Part shown: piece by piece, positions 29,192 to 39,456 of the stretch | Numbering within the stretch: the first letter of the stretch is position 1 | Layout of the letters: every line of letters begins with the position of its first letter | Assembly (NCBI GenBank): GCA_964019415.1 | Contig: OZ025885.1 | Coordinates: forward strand, 4,242,620 to 4,306,619 | Length of the DNA stretch: 64,000 nucleotides | Direction: 5' to 3' | Source of the DNA: Ianthella basta | Taxonomy: Eukaryota > Porifera > Demospongiae > Verongiida > Ianthellidae | Made by a program: the position numbers and the translations under genes | Notes under the pieces: model-generated | What the model saw: only the letters and a program-made list of their open reading frames with translations | The model's database searches: none | What the model was told of the DNA's origin: nothing

Positions 29192-31339
29192 ATGCGGAAA
29201 TTGGTGGTTTGTATCCTGATCTTTGTTCTCTGTTCGGACGTCAAGGGTCAAGGTGTAGCCGAATCCCCTTTAGGTGAACTTTTCAGCCAAGACCAGCCCC
29301 ATGAAGTAAACGTCATGCTCCATCAATTCCTATCCAACTCGGCCATCGGTGCTTGTGAAGAAGCATTTCTCAAACTCGCCAACAATAAGCAAAAGTTGCT
29401 TCGCGTTCTTGACGCTTGGGGCAAGCCGGGTGCAGGTATACTGGAAGGCGACGCGTTTGCCCTGGGTAGCTACGACGAGTGTAGTTCAGTGGAAAGAAGT
29501 GAGTACTGCCTTGCAGCGTTCCATCTACCTCCGTATGTCCCCAATTATACCATTGGCGTGTGTCTCCCAGCTGAGTGCACTGTTCAAGACCTTGACGCCA
29601 TCCTTGATACCATCCTGGCACGCTTTAGAATCAATGCCACTGTAAGCTTGCCAATGACTTGTGAGACCTTTGACAAGACTTTCAATCCAGGAGGTGTTAT
29701 AATGATATTCGTTTGCTGCGTATTCGCTTTCCTTGTCCTCGTGGCAACAGCAGTAGACATGCTAGTGCAGTTGGTACAGAGCTACAGGGAGGAGGGTGTG
29801 ATTGAGGCGAAAAAAGTGGTGAATGCAGATGTTTCTACAAAGAATGATGTAAATGAGAAGACTCATTTGCTTCGGCCAGATGAAGAAAATGTGAAAAGGA
29901 GACGCAAACTTAGCATTACAGCAAGAGTTGTCTTGTTCCTGAAGGAGTCATTTTTGGCTTTCTCTCTGTATCGCACTTTGCCGTCCATCTTGAGCACCAA
30001 GCAGTCATCCTCTGCTATCAACTGCATCAATGGCATTCGTGTTTTGAGCATGTTTTGGGTGATTGGTGCACATACAAACTTGTTGGTACTTGGTATTTCA
30101 GACAATACCGTATATACTTTTACTGTTCTTGCCCCACGGTTCTCCTACCAGGCCATAAGCAATGGATTTTACTCAGTCGACAGCTTCTTCTTCCTCAGTG
30201 GACTGCTGGTAGCATACCTAACATTGCGGGAGATGAAGAGGAGACATGCAAAAGGGAAGACCTGGTATGCCTTCCCTGCCCTCAGCTACTACATCCACCG
30301 CTTCTTACGTCTCACTCCAGCATATGCCTTCGTGGTGTTCTTTGTGTGGCAGGTGGTTCCCCTCATGGGATCGGGCCCGTTGTGGAATTTTGCAGCTCAG
30401 TCACAAGCCACCCTCTGTGATAAGTACTGGTACACCAATCTGCTTTACATTAACAATTTTTGGCCTGAGGATTTCAGTAAGCAATGTGTTGCATGGGGTT
30501 GGTACCTTGCCAACGACATGCAGTTCTTTGTCATCAGCCCAATTATGCTCATTCCTCTGTTTTTCCTCTGGCCATTGGGAGTTGTAGTCACAACTGTCAT
30601 TTTGATTGGAAGTCTCATCGTTACTGGCACGCTAGCTGGTGTGTACAACCTGGGAATGAGCTCCTTTGAGTTGCTAGCTGACCCTCTAGCTGCAAATATG
30701 ACCCACGCTGACTACAGTTCTGTGTATTATGGGAAACCCTACTGCCGTATTATGCCATATTTGGTCGGCATTCTCCTTGGATATATGTTGTACAAAGAGA
30801 TCAAACTGCCTTTCAAGCGAATTGTGAACACTCTTATCTACAGCCTTATGATTCTGTTTGCACTCGGTCTCTGTATGGCAGTGGTATATGGAATCTACCC
30901 GATGTGGCATGGGCACCACTACTCTGTTGCTGAGCATGTGACTTACCTCACATATGCCCGTCTTGCCTGGGGCATTGGGTTGGCTCTAATCGTCTTTGCC
31001 TGTCACAACGGCTATGGTTGGTGGATTGACGTGTTTCTATCCTGGAAGGTTTGGATCCCCCTTAGTCGCTTAACCTTCATGGCCTATCTCATGCATCTTG
31101 TGGTACTGCTTGTAATGACATACACACTCCGTACGCCTCTGCACTTCAGTGACGTAACTATTGGAGTGTACATGGTTGCAGGGGTAGTGCTGTCCTATGG
31201 TGCCGCTGCGTTGGTAGCAATAGCGGTCGAGTTTCCGCTTGGTGAGGTTGAGATGGCTCTATTCAGGATGCTGGGCATTCAGCGCAGGCAGACAAAGAAC
31301 CTCCCAACAGAGAAGGAGAAGATTAGCGAAAAGGCATAG
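29192..31339 (+). CDS. NRF-6-type multi-pass acyltransferase, paralogue A1 (intronless, 715 aa)
   Basis: Single exon. A signal peptide (VVCILIFVLCSDVKGQG) leads into the Cys-rich NRF domain (about residues 45-165). Conserved points there include ACEEAFLKL, LDAWGKPGAGILEG, LGSYDEC and VCLPAECTVQDL, with paired Cys. A first membrane span follows (about 170-195), then a charged cytoplasmic loop, then an acyltransferase-3 domain with about ten spans (about 270-690). It has the family's GIRVLSMFWVIGAH (His near residue 293), VDSFFFLSGLLVAY, YYIHRFLRLTPAY, the W-rich loop CDKYWYTNLLYINNF, and WYLANDMQFFVISP. C. elegans NRF-6 and NDG-4 are the named members and are implicated in fluoxetine response and yolk/lipid transport across epithelia. 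The acyl donor and acceptor are unknown. The intronless structure is unlike the surrounding non-NRF genes. The start is the first Met of the frame, before the signal peptide. Confidence 0.93.
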   Translation: MRKLVVCILIFVLCSDVKGQGVAESPLGELFSQDQPHEVNVMLHQFLSNSAIGACEEAFLKLANNKQKLLRVLDAWGKPGAGILEGDAFALGSYDECSSVERSEYCLAAFHLPPYVPNYTIGVCLPAECTVQDLDAILDTILARFRINATVSLPMTCETFDKTFNPGGVIMIFVCCVFAFLVLVATAVDMLVQLVQSYREEGVIEAKKVVNADVSTKNDVNEKTHLLRPDEENVKRRRKLSITARVVLFLKESFLAFSLYRTLPSILSTKQSSSAINCINGIRVLSMFWVIGAHTNLLVLGISDNTVYTFTVLAPRFSYQAISNGFYSVDSFFFLSGLLVAYLTLREMKRRHAKGKTWYAFPALSYYIHRFLRLTPAYAFVVFFVWQVVPLMGSGPLWNFAAQSQATLCDKYWYTNLLYINNFWPEDFSKQCVAWGWYLANDMQFFVISPIMLIPLFFLWPLGVVVTTVILIGSLIVTGTLAGVYNLGMSSFELLADPLAANMTHADYSSVYYGKPYCRIMPYLVGILLGYMLYKEIKLPFKRIVNTLIYSLMILFALGLCMAVVYGIYPMWHGHHYSVAEHVTYLTYARLAWGIGLALIVFACHNGYGWWIDVFLSWKVWIPLSRLTFMAYLMHLVVLLVMTYTLRTPLHFSDVTIGVYMVAGVVLSYGAAALVAIAVEFPLGEVEMALFRMLGIQRRQTKNLPTEKEKISEKA

Positions 31340-32009
31340 GCAGTACACAGCCAGTGGAGCAGCAAGTCCACAAGTAGCAATCACTGTAGACTAGTATATA
31401 ACAATGTATGGGATAACCTCTTTAGGCTCATTAATGGATGTAGAGTTTTAGCAATTATGATCAATGCATAGACTTGTTGAGCAATCATTAATTTAGCACA
31501 TTTATTCACATTCATCAGTATATACATCCATCATTGTATTCTTGTATTCATTGCTTTTATATGTTATAATAAATGCTGCATATGCCATAATTTTATGTGA
31601 AATTTAGGCATGCACAAGGAAATGCACATAAACAATAGTATAATGTATGTTAATGAAGTATAAGCAGTTATATTATATGCACAGGTGGGGGGTTGTGGGA
31701 GGGAGGGGGCTGCATGGGGGGGGGGTGGGGGGGGGGTGCATTTGAAGTATATGTGGTTTATCCTTGCTTGCATCCGTGGGTCCTGAGTATAGGATCATGC
31801 AAGCATGAGCATGATATAGCTGTGAGCTGCGATTCTTGTAAGTCTGTAGTACGTAAAATATCTGTGAAAACATTAATGTTGCTACCTCAGTCACCTAAAA
31901 TTCAAGCCTGTATAAAATGACAAATATTTAGTAACCTGAACTACGTTTTACAGATGCCATGTACTGCAATATAATGGGTTTGATAACGCACTGAAAACTT
32001 TCCAACCAC
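31340..32009. other. A1 3' flank, first copy of a duplicated unit
   Basis: The stretch from about 31300 to 32000 recurs, diverged, at 32010-32850: the last codons of A1, its 3' UTR (ACTGTAGACTAGT.TATAA..., GGCTCATT.ATGGATGTAGAG) and a more distal block (ACAGATGCCATGTACTGCAATATAATGG). A G-run lies at 31717-31736. No separate gene. Confidence 0.6.
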
Positions 32010-32350
32010 CAGACAGAGAAGGAGAAGATTAGTGAAAAGGCATAGGCAGCATGCATGAGAACAGCAAGTCTGCAGGTAGCAGCCATTTTGTCACTGTAGA
32101 CTAGTCTATAATATTGTACGTGATAACCCTTTTAGGCTCATTGATGGATGTAGAGTGTTTGCCATATTTTATATTCACTACTGTTGAACGTTTATTTGCA
32201 TAATTATTCACATTTATCACCATGTTTGTCTTCGTTACATTTAAAGCTGTATATATACAAATCTATTAAAAAGCATCACTCTGCAAAATTCAGGTATGCA
32301 TATGCATGTAGACACAATATTAAGTATTAGCAGGTATAGATTACTTAATC
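32010..32350 (+). pseudogene. 3' tail fragment of an NRF-A gene
   Basis: CAGACAGAGAAGGAGAAGAT leads into AGTGAAAAGGCATAG, which reproduces the last dozen codons and stop of A1 (T-E-K-E-K-I-S-E-K-A-stop). The same 3' UTR blocks seen after A1 follow. Nothing of the rest of the gene is present upstream. It is either the end of a deleted third A copy or the product of a tandem duplication of the A1 3' end. Confidence 0.75.
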
Positions 32351-33103
32351 CTTAATTGGGGGCGAGGGTCTGTGAAATTTCATGCAAGTGTATAGAAATC
32401 TCATGTGAAATTATTTGACTTCTTTTGGTTTGAATTCATTGCACTGGTCCTTGCAATTGCATGCTCGATTAAGCTCCCTGCATGGGCCCTCATGTAGTTT
32501 ACGTGTATATAGATACATGTAGTCTCTCAACCAGCCCCAGTTTCTCTGCATGTGAGCACATCATTTTAATTTATTATCGTACAATACTACAGGAACGTCT
32601 AGTGCGTGTGAGACTGTAATAGCCATGGCGTGTGCGCTGGTTGCTGTTTGTTTGGATCTGTACCATGATCATGTAGGCTAGCTATGACTGAAATAGAACA
32701 TTAAATTCTGCTACATCAGTTTAGCAAAATTCTAGATGGGCCTGCAAAATAATTGACTATTATTTTAATAAAATGAACCTGCTGTTTGCAGATGCCACAT
32801 GCATGCAGTAATAAAGTGGATCTAATTACACACTGACAATTTCCACAAATAGTATTATACCGAATCCTAAACCCGTGCACAGCGAAAATTTGTGCGCAGA
32901 AAATTAATGACCCGCTATAATTATATCACGTGACCCACCTACAAACCGCACAAAGTATATACCGTATACTCTTCAACTTTCGCGGGGTAAAACTTTCGCG
33001 GAAGGAAGACGCGCTACGCATGACCTTGTGACTTGACCTTGTGCAGCTATTAAAGGTCCTCAAACGGCATTCCTGATCACTTCTCTGCACCAAACTGCTG
33101 AAA
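32351..33103. other. Spacer upstream of NRF-A2
   Basis: Contains the distal half of the duplicated A1 flank (to about 32850) and, at about 32961-33003, a lone transposon end (listed separately). No gene seen. Confidence 0.5.
32961..33005. mobile_element. Solo terminus of a CCGTAT/TTCGCGG transposon upstream of NRF-A2
   Basis: After a TA, CCGTATACTCTTCAACTTTC then GCGGGGTAAAACTTTCGCGG has the layout of the left end of the 52872-54666 element (CCGTATGCGCTTTAATTTTC then GCGGGGTTTA...). No matching right end was found before the gene, which starts about 100 bp further on. The A2 leader or promoter therefore lies at or inside the remnant. Confidence 0.6.
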
Positions 33104-35257
33104 ATGACGCCGAAGTTTGCAGTTTGTCTCCTGATCGTTGTCCTCTGCCAAAATGCCAAAGGTCAAGGTGTAGCCGAATCCCCTTTGGGTAGCCTCCTCA
33201 GCCCAGACCAACGCATTGAAGCAAACAACTTGCTCCAGCAATTCCTGTCCAACTCATCTGTTGGTGCGTGCGAAGAAGCATTTCTCAAACTCGCCAGCAA
33301 CACGCAAAAGTTGCTTCGCGTTCTTGACGCTTGGGGCAAGCCGGGTGCAGGTATACTGGAAGGCAACACGCTGGCCCTGGGTAGCTATGACGAGTGTAGT
33401 TTAGCGGAAGGAACTGAGTACTGCCTTGCAACGCTCCATCTACCTCCGTATGTCCCCACTTATACCATTGGTGTGTGTCTCCCAGCTGAGTGCACTGTTC
33501 AAGACCTCGACACCATCCTTGATACCATCCTGGGACTCCTTGGAATCAACGCCACTGTGAGCTTGCAAATGACTTGCGAGACCTTTGACAAGACATTCAA
33601 TCCTGGAAGCATTATAATGATATTCGTTTGCTGCATATTTGCATTTCTTGTCCTCGTGGCAACAGCAGTAGACATGCTAGTGCAGTTGGTAGAGAGCTAC
33701 AGGGAGGAGAATGTAACTGAGGCAGGTAAAATGCTGAATGCAGATGTTTCTAGAAAGAATGATGTCAACGAGAAGACCCATTTGCTTCAACCCGGTAAGG
33801 AAGAAAATGTGCAGAAGGGGCGCAAACCAAACATTTCAGCAAGAGTTGGCTTGTTCTTGAAGGAATCATTTTTGGCTTTCTCTCTGTATCGCACTTTGCC
33901 GTCCATCTTGAGCACCAAGCAGTCATCCTCTGCTATCAACTGTATCAATGGCATTCGTGTTTTGAGCATGTTTTGGGTGATTGGTGCACATGCGAATATG
34001 GTGTTGCTTGGTACTTCAGATAATACAATGTATGAGGTTACTGTTCTTGCCCCGCGGTTTTCCTACCAGGCCATAGTCAATGGATTTTACTCAGTCGACA
34101 GCTTCTTCTTCCTCAGTGGACTGCTGGTAGCATACCTAACATTGCGGGAGATGAAGAGGAGACATGCAAAAGGGAAGACCTGGTATGCCTTCCCTGCCCT
34201 CAGCTACTACATCCACCGCTACCTACGTCTCACTCCAGCATACGCCTTCGTGGTGTTCTTTGTGTGGCAGGTGGTTCCCCTCATGGGATCGGGCCCATTT
34301 TGGAATCTCGCTGCTCAGTCACAAGCCACCCTCTGTGATAAGTACTGGTACACCAATCTGCTTTACATTAACAATTTTTGGCCTGAGGATTTCAGTAAGC
34401 AATGTGTTGGATGGGGTTGGTACCTTGCCAACGACATGCAGTTCTTTGTCATCAGCCCAATTATGCTAATTCCTCTATTTTTCCTCTGGCCATTGGGAGT
34501 TGTAGTCACAACTGTCATTTTGATTGGAAGTCTCATCGTTACTGGCACGCTAGCTGGTGTGTACAACCTGGGAGTGAGCTCCTTTGAGTTGCTAGCTGAC
34601 CCTCTAGCTGCAAATATGACCCACGCTGACTACAATTCTGTGTATTATGGGAAACCCTACTGCCGTATTATGCCATATTTGGTCGGCATTCTCCTTGGAT
34701 ATATGTTATACAAAGAGATCAAACTGCCTTTCAAGCGAATTGTGAACACTCTTATCTACAGCCTTATGATTCTGTTTGCACTCGGTCTCTGTATGGCAGT
34801 GGTATATGGAATCTACCCAATGTGGCATGGACACCACTACTCTGTTGCGGAGCATGTGACTTACCTCACATATGCCCGTCTTGCCTGGGGGATTGGGTTG
34901 GCTCTAATCGTCTTTGCCTGTCACAACGGCTATGGTTGGTGGATTGACGTGTTTCTATCCTGGAAGGTTTGGATCCCCCTTAGTCGCTTAACCTTCATGG
35001 CCTATCTCATGCATCTTATTGTGCTGCTTATAATGATGTACACGTTTCGTACACCTCTGCACTTCAGTGACGTAACTATCGGAGTGTACATGGTTGCAGG
35101 GGTAGTGCTGTCCTATGGTGCCGCTGCGTTGGTAGCAATAGCGGTCGAGTTTCCGCTTGGTGAGGTTGAGATGGCTCTGTTCAGGATGCTGGGCATTCAG
35201 CGCAGGCAGACAAAGAACCTCCCAACAGAGAAGGAGAAGATTAGCGAAAAAGCATAG
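33104..35257 (+). CDS. NRF-6-type multi-pass acyltransferase, paralogue A2 (intronless, 717 aa)
   Basis: Tandem paralogue of A1, same strand, single exon. The start MTPKFAVCLLIVVLCQNAKG is a signal peptide. The NRF domain and acyltransferase-3 domain follow as in A1 (IRVLSMFWVIGAH, VDSFFFLSGLLVAY, WYLANDMQFFVISP all present). Identity to A1 is very uneven. From about residue 320 to the C-terminus the two proteins differ at only a handful of positions, and the DNA is nearly identical. The N-terminal 260 residues have many replacements (for example SPLGSLLSPDQRIEANNLLQ against SPLGELFSQDQPHEVNVMLH). This pattern suggests gene conversion of the membrane domain, with divergence of the extracellular domain. 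Its 5' flank is not homologous to that of A1. Confidence 0.93.
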   Translation: MTPKFAVCLLIVVLCQNAKGQGVAESPLGSLLSPDQRIEANNLLQQFLSNSSVGACEEAFLKLASNTQKLLRVLDAWGKPGAGILEGNTLALGSYDECSLAEGTEYCLATLHLPPYVPTYTIGVCLPAECTVQDLDTILDTILGLLGINATVSLQMTCETFDKTFNPGSIIMIFVCCIFAFLVLVATAVDMLVQLVESYREENVTEAGKMLNADVSRKNDVNEKTHLLQPGKEENVQKGRKPNISARVGLFLKESFLAFSLYRTLPSILSTKQSSSAINCINGIRVLSMFWVIGAHANMVLLGTSDNTMYEVTVLAPRFSYQAIVNGFYSVDSFFFLSGLLVAYLTLREMKRRHAKGKTWYAFPALSYYIHRYLRLTPAYAFVVFFVWQVVPLMGSGPFWNLAAQSQATLCDKYWYTNLLYINNFWPEDFSKQCVGWGWYLANDMQFFVISPIMLIPLFFLWPLGVVVTTVILIGSLIVTGTLAGVYNLGVSSFELLADPLAANMTHADYNSVYYGKPYCRIMPYLVGILLGYMLYKEIKLPFKRIVNTLIYSLMILFALGLCMAVVYGIYPMWHGHHYSVAEHVTYLTYARLAWGIGLALIVFACHNGYGWWIDVFLSWKVWIPLSRLTFMAYLMHLIVLLIMMYTFRTPLHFSDVTIGVYMVAGVVLSYGAAALVAIAVEFPLGEVEMALFRMLGIQRRQTKNLPTEKEKISEKA

Positions 35258-36334
35258 GCAGTACACAGCCAGTGGAGCAGCAAGTTCATTGCTAAGTAGC
35301 AGTCTTTAATGTTTGCAATTATAGTATATGTGATGTAATCTTTAGTCACTGACTTGGTCAAATGATGGTTTTCTAGTTGCTTATAGCTATATTCATGTGT
35401 TTACTTCACTTCCAGTCAAATTCTTATTCACACACATGAAGCTGTGCACAGCTTAAGTGCACGTCAGAACAGTGTGCGTGGGTACCTATAATTATATTAT
35501 GTGCCAAGCATGCAATGCATATACATGTATACATATAATGTAGTTCAAGAGTCAGCAGCTATATCATCAGGGGCAGGGTAGGCGGCCGTGAATAGCTAAC
35601 AGTAAACTAATGGACAAATTTTACTAATTAATGCTCTCGTGAAATTTTATATATTGAACTGCTAGAGTTGCAGTAATAAATAATGGCAGCTTTGAATTCC
35701 AACAAAAAAGTAGAGGAATAAGCAAGAAAATATACCCATGAAATTATACCCATGAAGCAGAGTTACATGCGCGCACTTTAATTTCACTCTGCAACAGGTC
35801 TCTGTGGCCCTCCAACAGGGTGACGCTGCTGTACGTGTTCCTGGGGGTCATGGGTCTCCAGGATTCCATAGTTTCCATAGTTTCCATAGTTTCCATAGGT
35901 TAAATACTTTCATTACTATTGCTAAATTTTATATACATTGTATGTAATATGTCGGTGTATATTTTATGTGCATATGCATGTAGTTTAGTCCCATAGCTTA
36001 TTAGTTTACTGTACAGTGTGTATTTGCCCTAATTCCCTTTTCTTACTCATTGTATATATTGTATACTGAAGACCGTATTGCTTGTTTATTTTCCAATGCT
36101 GTTGTACGCATATATTCACAATTGTTTATTTGCTTTTCTTGCATGCATGTATTAGATGTGTTGTGTTACTTATTATATGAGGAATGTACATGTCTTGTAT
36201 ATGAGGAATTACAATAATAATATTATGAATTGATCACAAATTAAAGCATGCAGCATGCATAGTCTAAGCTATCACATATGTACATGCATTAGCTAGATAA
36301 TTGGAAAGCGATTTGTCAGATTAAGTCCATGAAA
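35258..36334. other. Intergenic spacer
   Basis: No gene seen. A short tandem run of TTCCATAG (about 35868-35900, four to five units) and many TGCATG palindromes are present. Confidence 0.5.
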
Positions 36335-36640
36335 TGTCTGCTCCATAATTAAAAGCCCATGCTGACCTGCTGCAGCTGATTATGTGCATGGCTGTACAGT
36401 CATACAACACAGTGAATACCAATAACTATTATATAACTGCATGGTATACGTACGTACTGCAATTGTCACTGTAGTTAATATTATAAATTTAGCTAAGGTC
36501 GAGCTAGCCACCAAGTTGCACACTACTGTATAGCTATATAGCTACCATGGTATCTAACGGACATGCAGAATAAAACTCATATATATGATACCAGTACCCA
36601 TGGACGGCATGTGCTCTGTTTCCCGCAAATAGGAAATGAA
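36335..36640. repeat. Duplicated flank (copy 1 of the pre-B segment)
   Basis: Blocks CTGCTCCATAAT, CCCATGCTGACCTGCTG, TTTAGCTAAGGTCGAGCTA, CACCAAGTTGCAC.CTACTG and GATACCAGTACCCATGGAC recur in the same order at about 43430-43640, the segment upstream of B2. The duplication that produced B1/B2 therefore included this flank. Confidence 0.7.
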
Positions 36641-37139
36641 CAATCAATAATTAATAATACATAAGGCACACATGTGCTCTGCCTTGGAGAAGAAGCATAA
36701 ATGTGTATATAGTTTCGATTCAATACTTTCACAGCGTGGTCAGATGACTGTTCCAAGGTTCTGCATGCCATTATCGAAGGTCATCCGCAGTCGTGCCATT
36801 TGACCTCCATTTGCAATTACTGTGCAGTTGCTTCTAGCCAGCGCTTTCGCTACCTGCCACCTCCAGTTCCACTCCACAACCTATAGCTACTGTGGCTACA
36901 TCAGGGGTGTAAGTAGATATGTCTGGTGCACTCTCTTGTATGTAGGAGCCATAGCTACATCCCCCTGTTCTTATAGCCTGCATCACAACTAACTCTCAGC
37001 CTATCCAAACATAGGTAATATATCATTGACCCACCTGCCACTGCCTACCCTAGGCTGCCCACCCAGACACAACCCACATTGTGCTACCATAGACATGCAC
37101 ACAAGTGTGTCTATGGTGCTACACACCCTGCCATGATTC
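36641..37139. other. Spacer, nothing recognised
   Basis: No supported gene or repeat family beyond short CA-poor AT-rich sequence. Confidence 0.4.
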
Positions 37140-39045
37140 AGAGAATCCCTTTGTTGCCACTGTAGTTTGAAAGCCTTAAAAGTTGACTGGCCCATGAGTA
37201 ATTTGAATTCCATAAAAAGTAGAGAAACGAGGGTGTGTAAAAATGTTTCCTCCAAAAACAAGGGCAGATGTAGGTATGATTCAGTGTGTACCTGCAAGGT
37301 ATGGCAAAACCACCTGGTGGAAAAAAACGTAGGAACAAGGAGGAGGGCCGGTCCATGCAAAGAGTGGTGCCAGCCGGTCCATGCAAAACTCAGGTCATTA
37401 ACTAGTCTATCGAGCTAAGAAACCCTGTGTGTTCTACCATTTCACGAGCAGCTCGAAGAAGCACTGGGTGACTTGAGATAGCGTTCATCCACACAGTGAA
37501 GAGCGCCGCCAGTACTGCTCGCTGCAACAAAACCGTCCGTGTTTAACTAACGTGGAGGTGTCGACAAGGTGCCACTACTAGTTAGATTCAGCTAGTTGAT
37601 CTGATTGGTCAATCGGCTATGAATATTAATGACCTCTGCTAGACCCTCCCTGCCCGTTACTTCCGGTTACGTGAAAACGCGAAAGAGGTCTAGCTCGATA
37701 TACTAGTCATTAACATGCGCTGATCATGACTTTGAATACATTTTCACCATTCCTATGTTTGCCAACATTTTGCTGTGCCTCCTACTACTGCATGCCCATG
37801 CATTCCAGCTCTTCAGCTTCCCTTTTACACCCACAGGTACAGCCTTACAATTTTCCCATCTTTCTGCTTTGTTGCATGTGCTCTGTATACTAGTTATTAG
37901 GTTTATCCTTGCAAATTGCTTGCTACTCAATCTACTTTAATTTGCTGTGCTCTAGAATCTAGGCCCTCCTGTTCTTCCCTGCAATCCATTATGTGTTTCA
38001 ATGTAACAGCTAGCTGCAGGACCCATATTCTTTGGATTCATCACTTATGTAGCTATGCATCTTGCTCCACCTGGAGACCCTGGAAAACCACCCAGCTCGG
38101 CTACTAGTACATGTTATTGCTTATCATTGCTCTTCACTACATTGCTGCCTGCAAACCGGTGCACCCACTTTTGGGCCCTCTCTGTTTGGCTCTACACTGT
38201 AAAAGCAGTGGTGGTTTCAGGCCATGGCAACCAGTGGTGGTTCTCCAGGGACAAGCAGTACACTGGTTTCAAACAACCTCTGTAACACCTTTAGTCCCTG
38301 AGAAACACCAATGGTGGTCTGAATCCAACACTGTTTTACAGTGTACACCAGCACAAACATTGTACACTTCACTGTCAACACTTGCAAAGTTCAAATTAGC
38401 TAATTTCCTATATCCAGGATGTGAATGGCTTATACAGTGTACAGAGTGCATAGTCTTGTTCCCAGAGCCTTCCAAAGCGCACGCAAGGTGAGGAAGGGTC
38501 TGGGGACGAGACTACAGAGTGCAGCTGTACATGTGACATGGAGCACACCAGACTGCAATTTCTGGCTATTCAGGCTGTCCTCATTAGCGCTTCTGTCTGG
38601 TACATGGATGTATGCATGCAGTATGGTGGTAAATATGTACATGGGAACATGTAGCTGGAATGGGCATATGCATGCATGCAATAGGATAGTCTCCTGTGGC
38701 AGCCCTTGTTATTGCACACTACAATTGCACTATAATATGCAGGCAGAAAAACAGGGGATGGTAGCAAGATCTCAAACGCGGCAAAATGTTGGCAGATGCA
38801 GGGATGGTGAAAATGTATTCAAAGTCAGTGAATGTTAATGACCTGGATTTCGCATGGACCGGCCCTCTTTGTTGCATGGACCAACTGGCCCCCTCTTTGC
38901 ATGGACTGGCCCTCCTCCTTGTTCCTACGGTTTTTCCACCAGGTGCATGGTTTTGCCATACTTTGCTGGTACACACTGCACCATACCTACATCTGCCCTT
39001 GTTTTCGAAGGAATCATTTTTACACACCCTATATTGTGCACTTGC
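37140..39045. mobile_element. Long inverted-repeat element upstream of NRF-B1
   Basis: The left arm (about 37225-37402 continued at 37715-37780) is the reverse complement of the right arm (about 38783-39030). Paired blocks include GGGTGTGTAAAAATG, AAAACAAGGGCAGATGTAGG, TATGGCAAAACCACCTGGTG, CCGGTCCATGCAAA and GGTGAAAATGTATTCAAAGTC. The left arm is split by a smaller insertion (37403-37705). The interior of about 1 kb (37780-38780) has no transposase that I can recognise. The element is missing from the corresponding place upstream of B2, so it either inserted in the B1 flank or was lost from the B2 flank. It resembles foldback-type DNA elements. Confidence 0.6.
37403..37705. mobile_element. 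303-bp MITE with 9-bp target duplication
   Basis: The ends TAGTCTATCGAGCTA and (reverse complement of the right end) TAGTATATCGAGCTA form a terminal inverted repeat. GTCATTAAC flanks both sides (37394-37402 and 37706-37714). A 9-bp duplication points to a Mutator-like origin. If read as 8 bp (TCATTAAC), hAT is possible. It is nested inside the left arm of the larger inverted-repeat element and must be younger than it. Confidence 0.75.
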
Positions 39046-39456
39046 AGTTACGCAGTCTGACATTGCATGGCACACCTTAATGCTAATCCTGCTTTCGGAG
39101 TCACTACTTAGATGCCAACATGTCCCTGCATGCATATATATAGCTACTCCCGCTCGCCCCCACAATGTTTTACATTCGTCTAGTAAGCCCAGTAACCGAA
39201 TTGCCGAAGGCTACGCGTGCGGGACGATTTGGCGACCTGTAAACGCCTAACCGCGGTTAGGGGTTACGCGCGTCCCGCGTACATTTTAGGAAATTTCATC
39301 TCTCAATGCCGGTCGATTACGTAAGAAAGGTGAAACCTCACGTGGATTTCAATTAACCATCCACCGTGATCTGGTCATGCCTCTGATCTATCTATGGGGC
39401 AATAGGTGTTCGGGGGAGGGTGGATCTAGGACCCCAGGCTTGCACATAACGAGACA
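39046..39456. promoter_or_regulatory. 5' flank of NRF-B1
   Basis: The last 160 bp (about 39296-39456) match the flank of B2 (43770-43972): CGATTACGTAAGAAAGGTGA, CGTGGATTTCAAT, CACCGTGATC, then GGGGGAGGGTGG.TCTAGGAC, CCC.GGCTTGCA.ATAACGAG and ACAATG. Conservation up to the ATG suggests that the two genes share promoter elements. No TATA box is obvious. Confidence 0.5.

Noticed and set aside
35790..35900. Collagen-like Gly-X-Y scrap (minimal frame around GDAAVRVPGGHGSPG)
   Set aside because: Only a few triplets, no flanking exons, followed by a simple TTCCATAG repeat. Too short to support.
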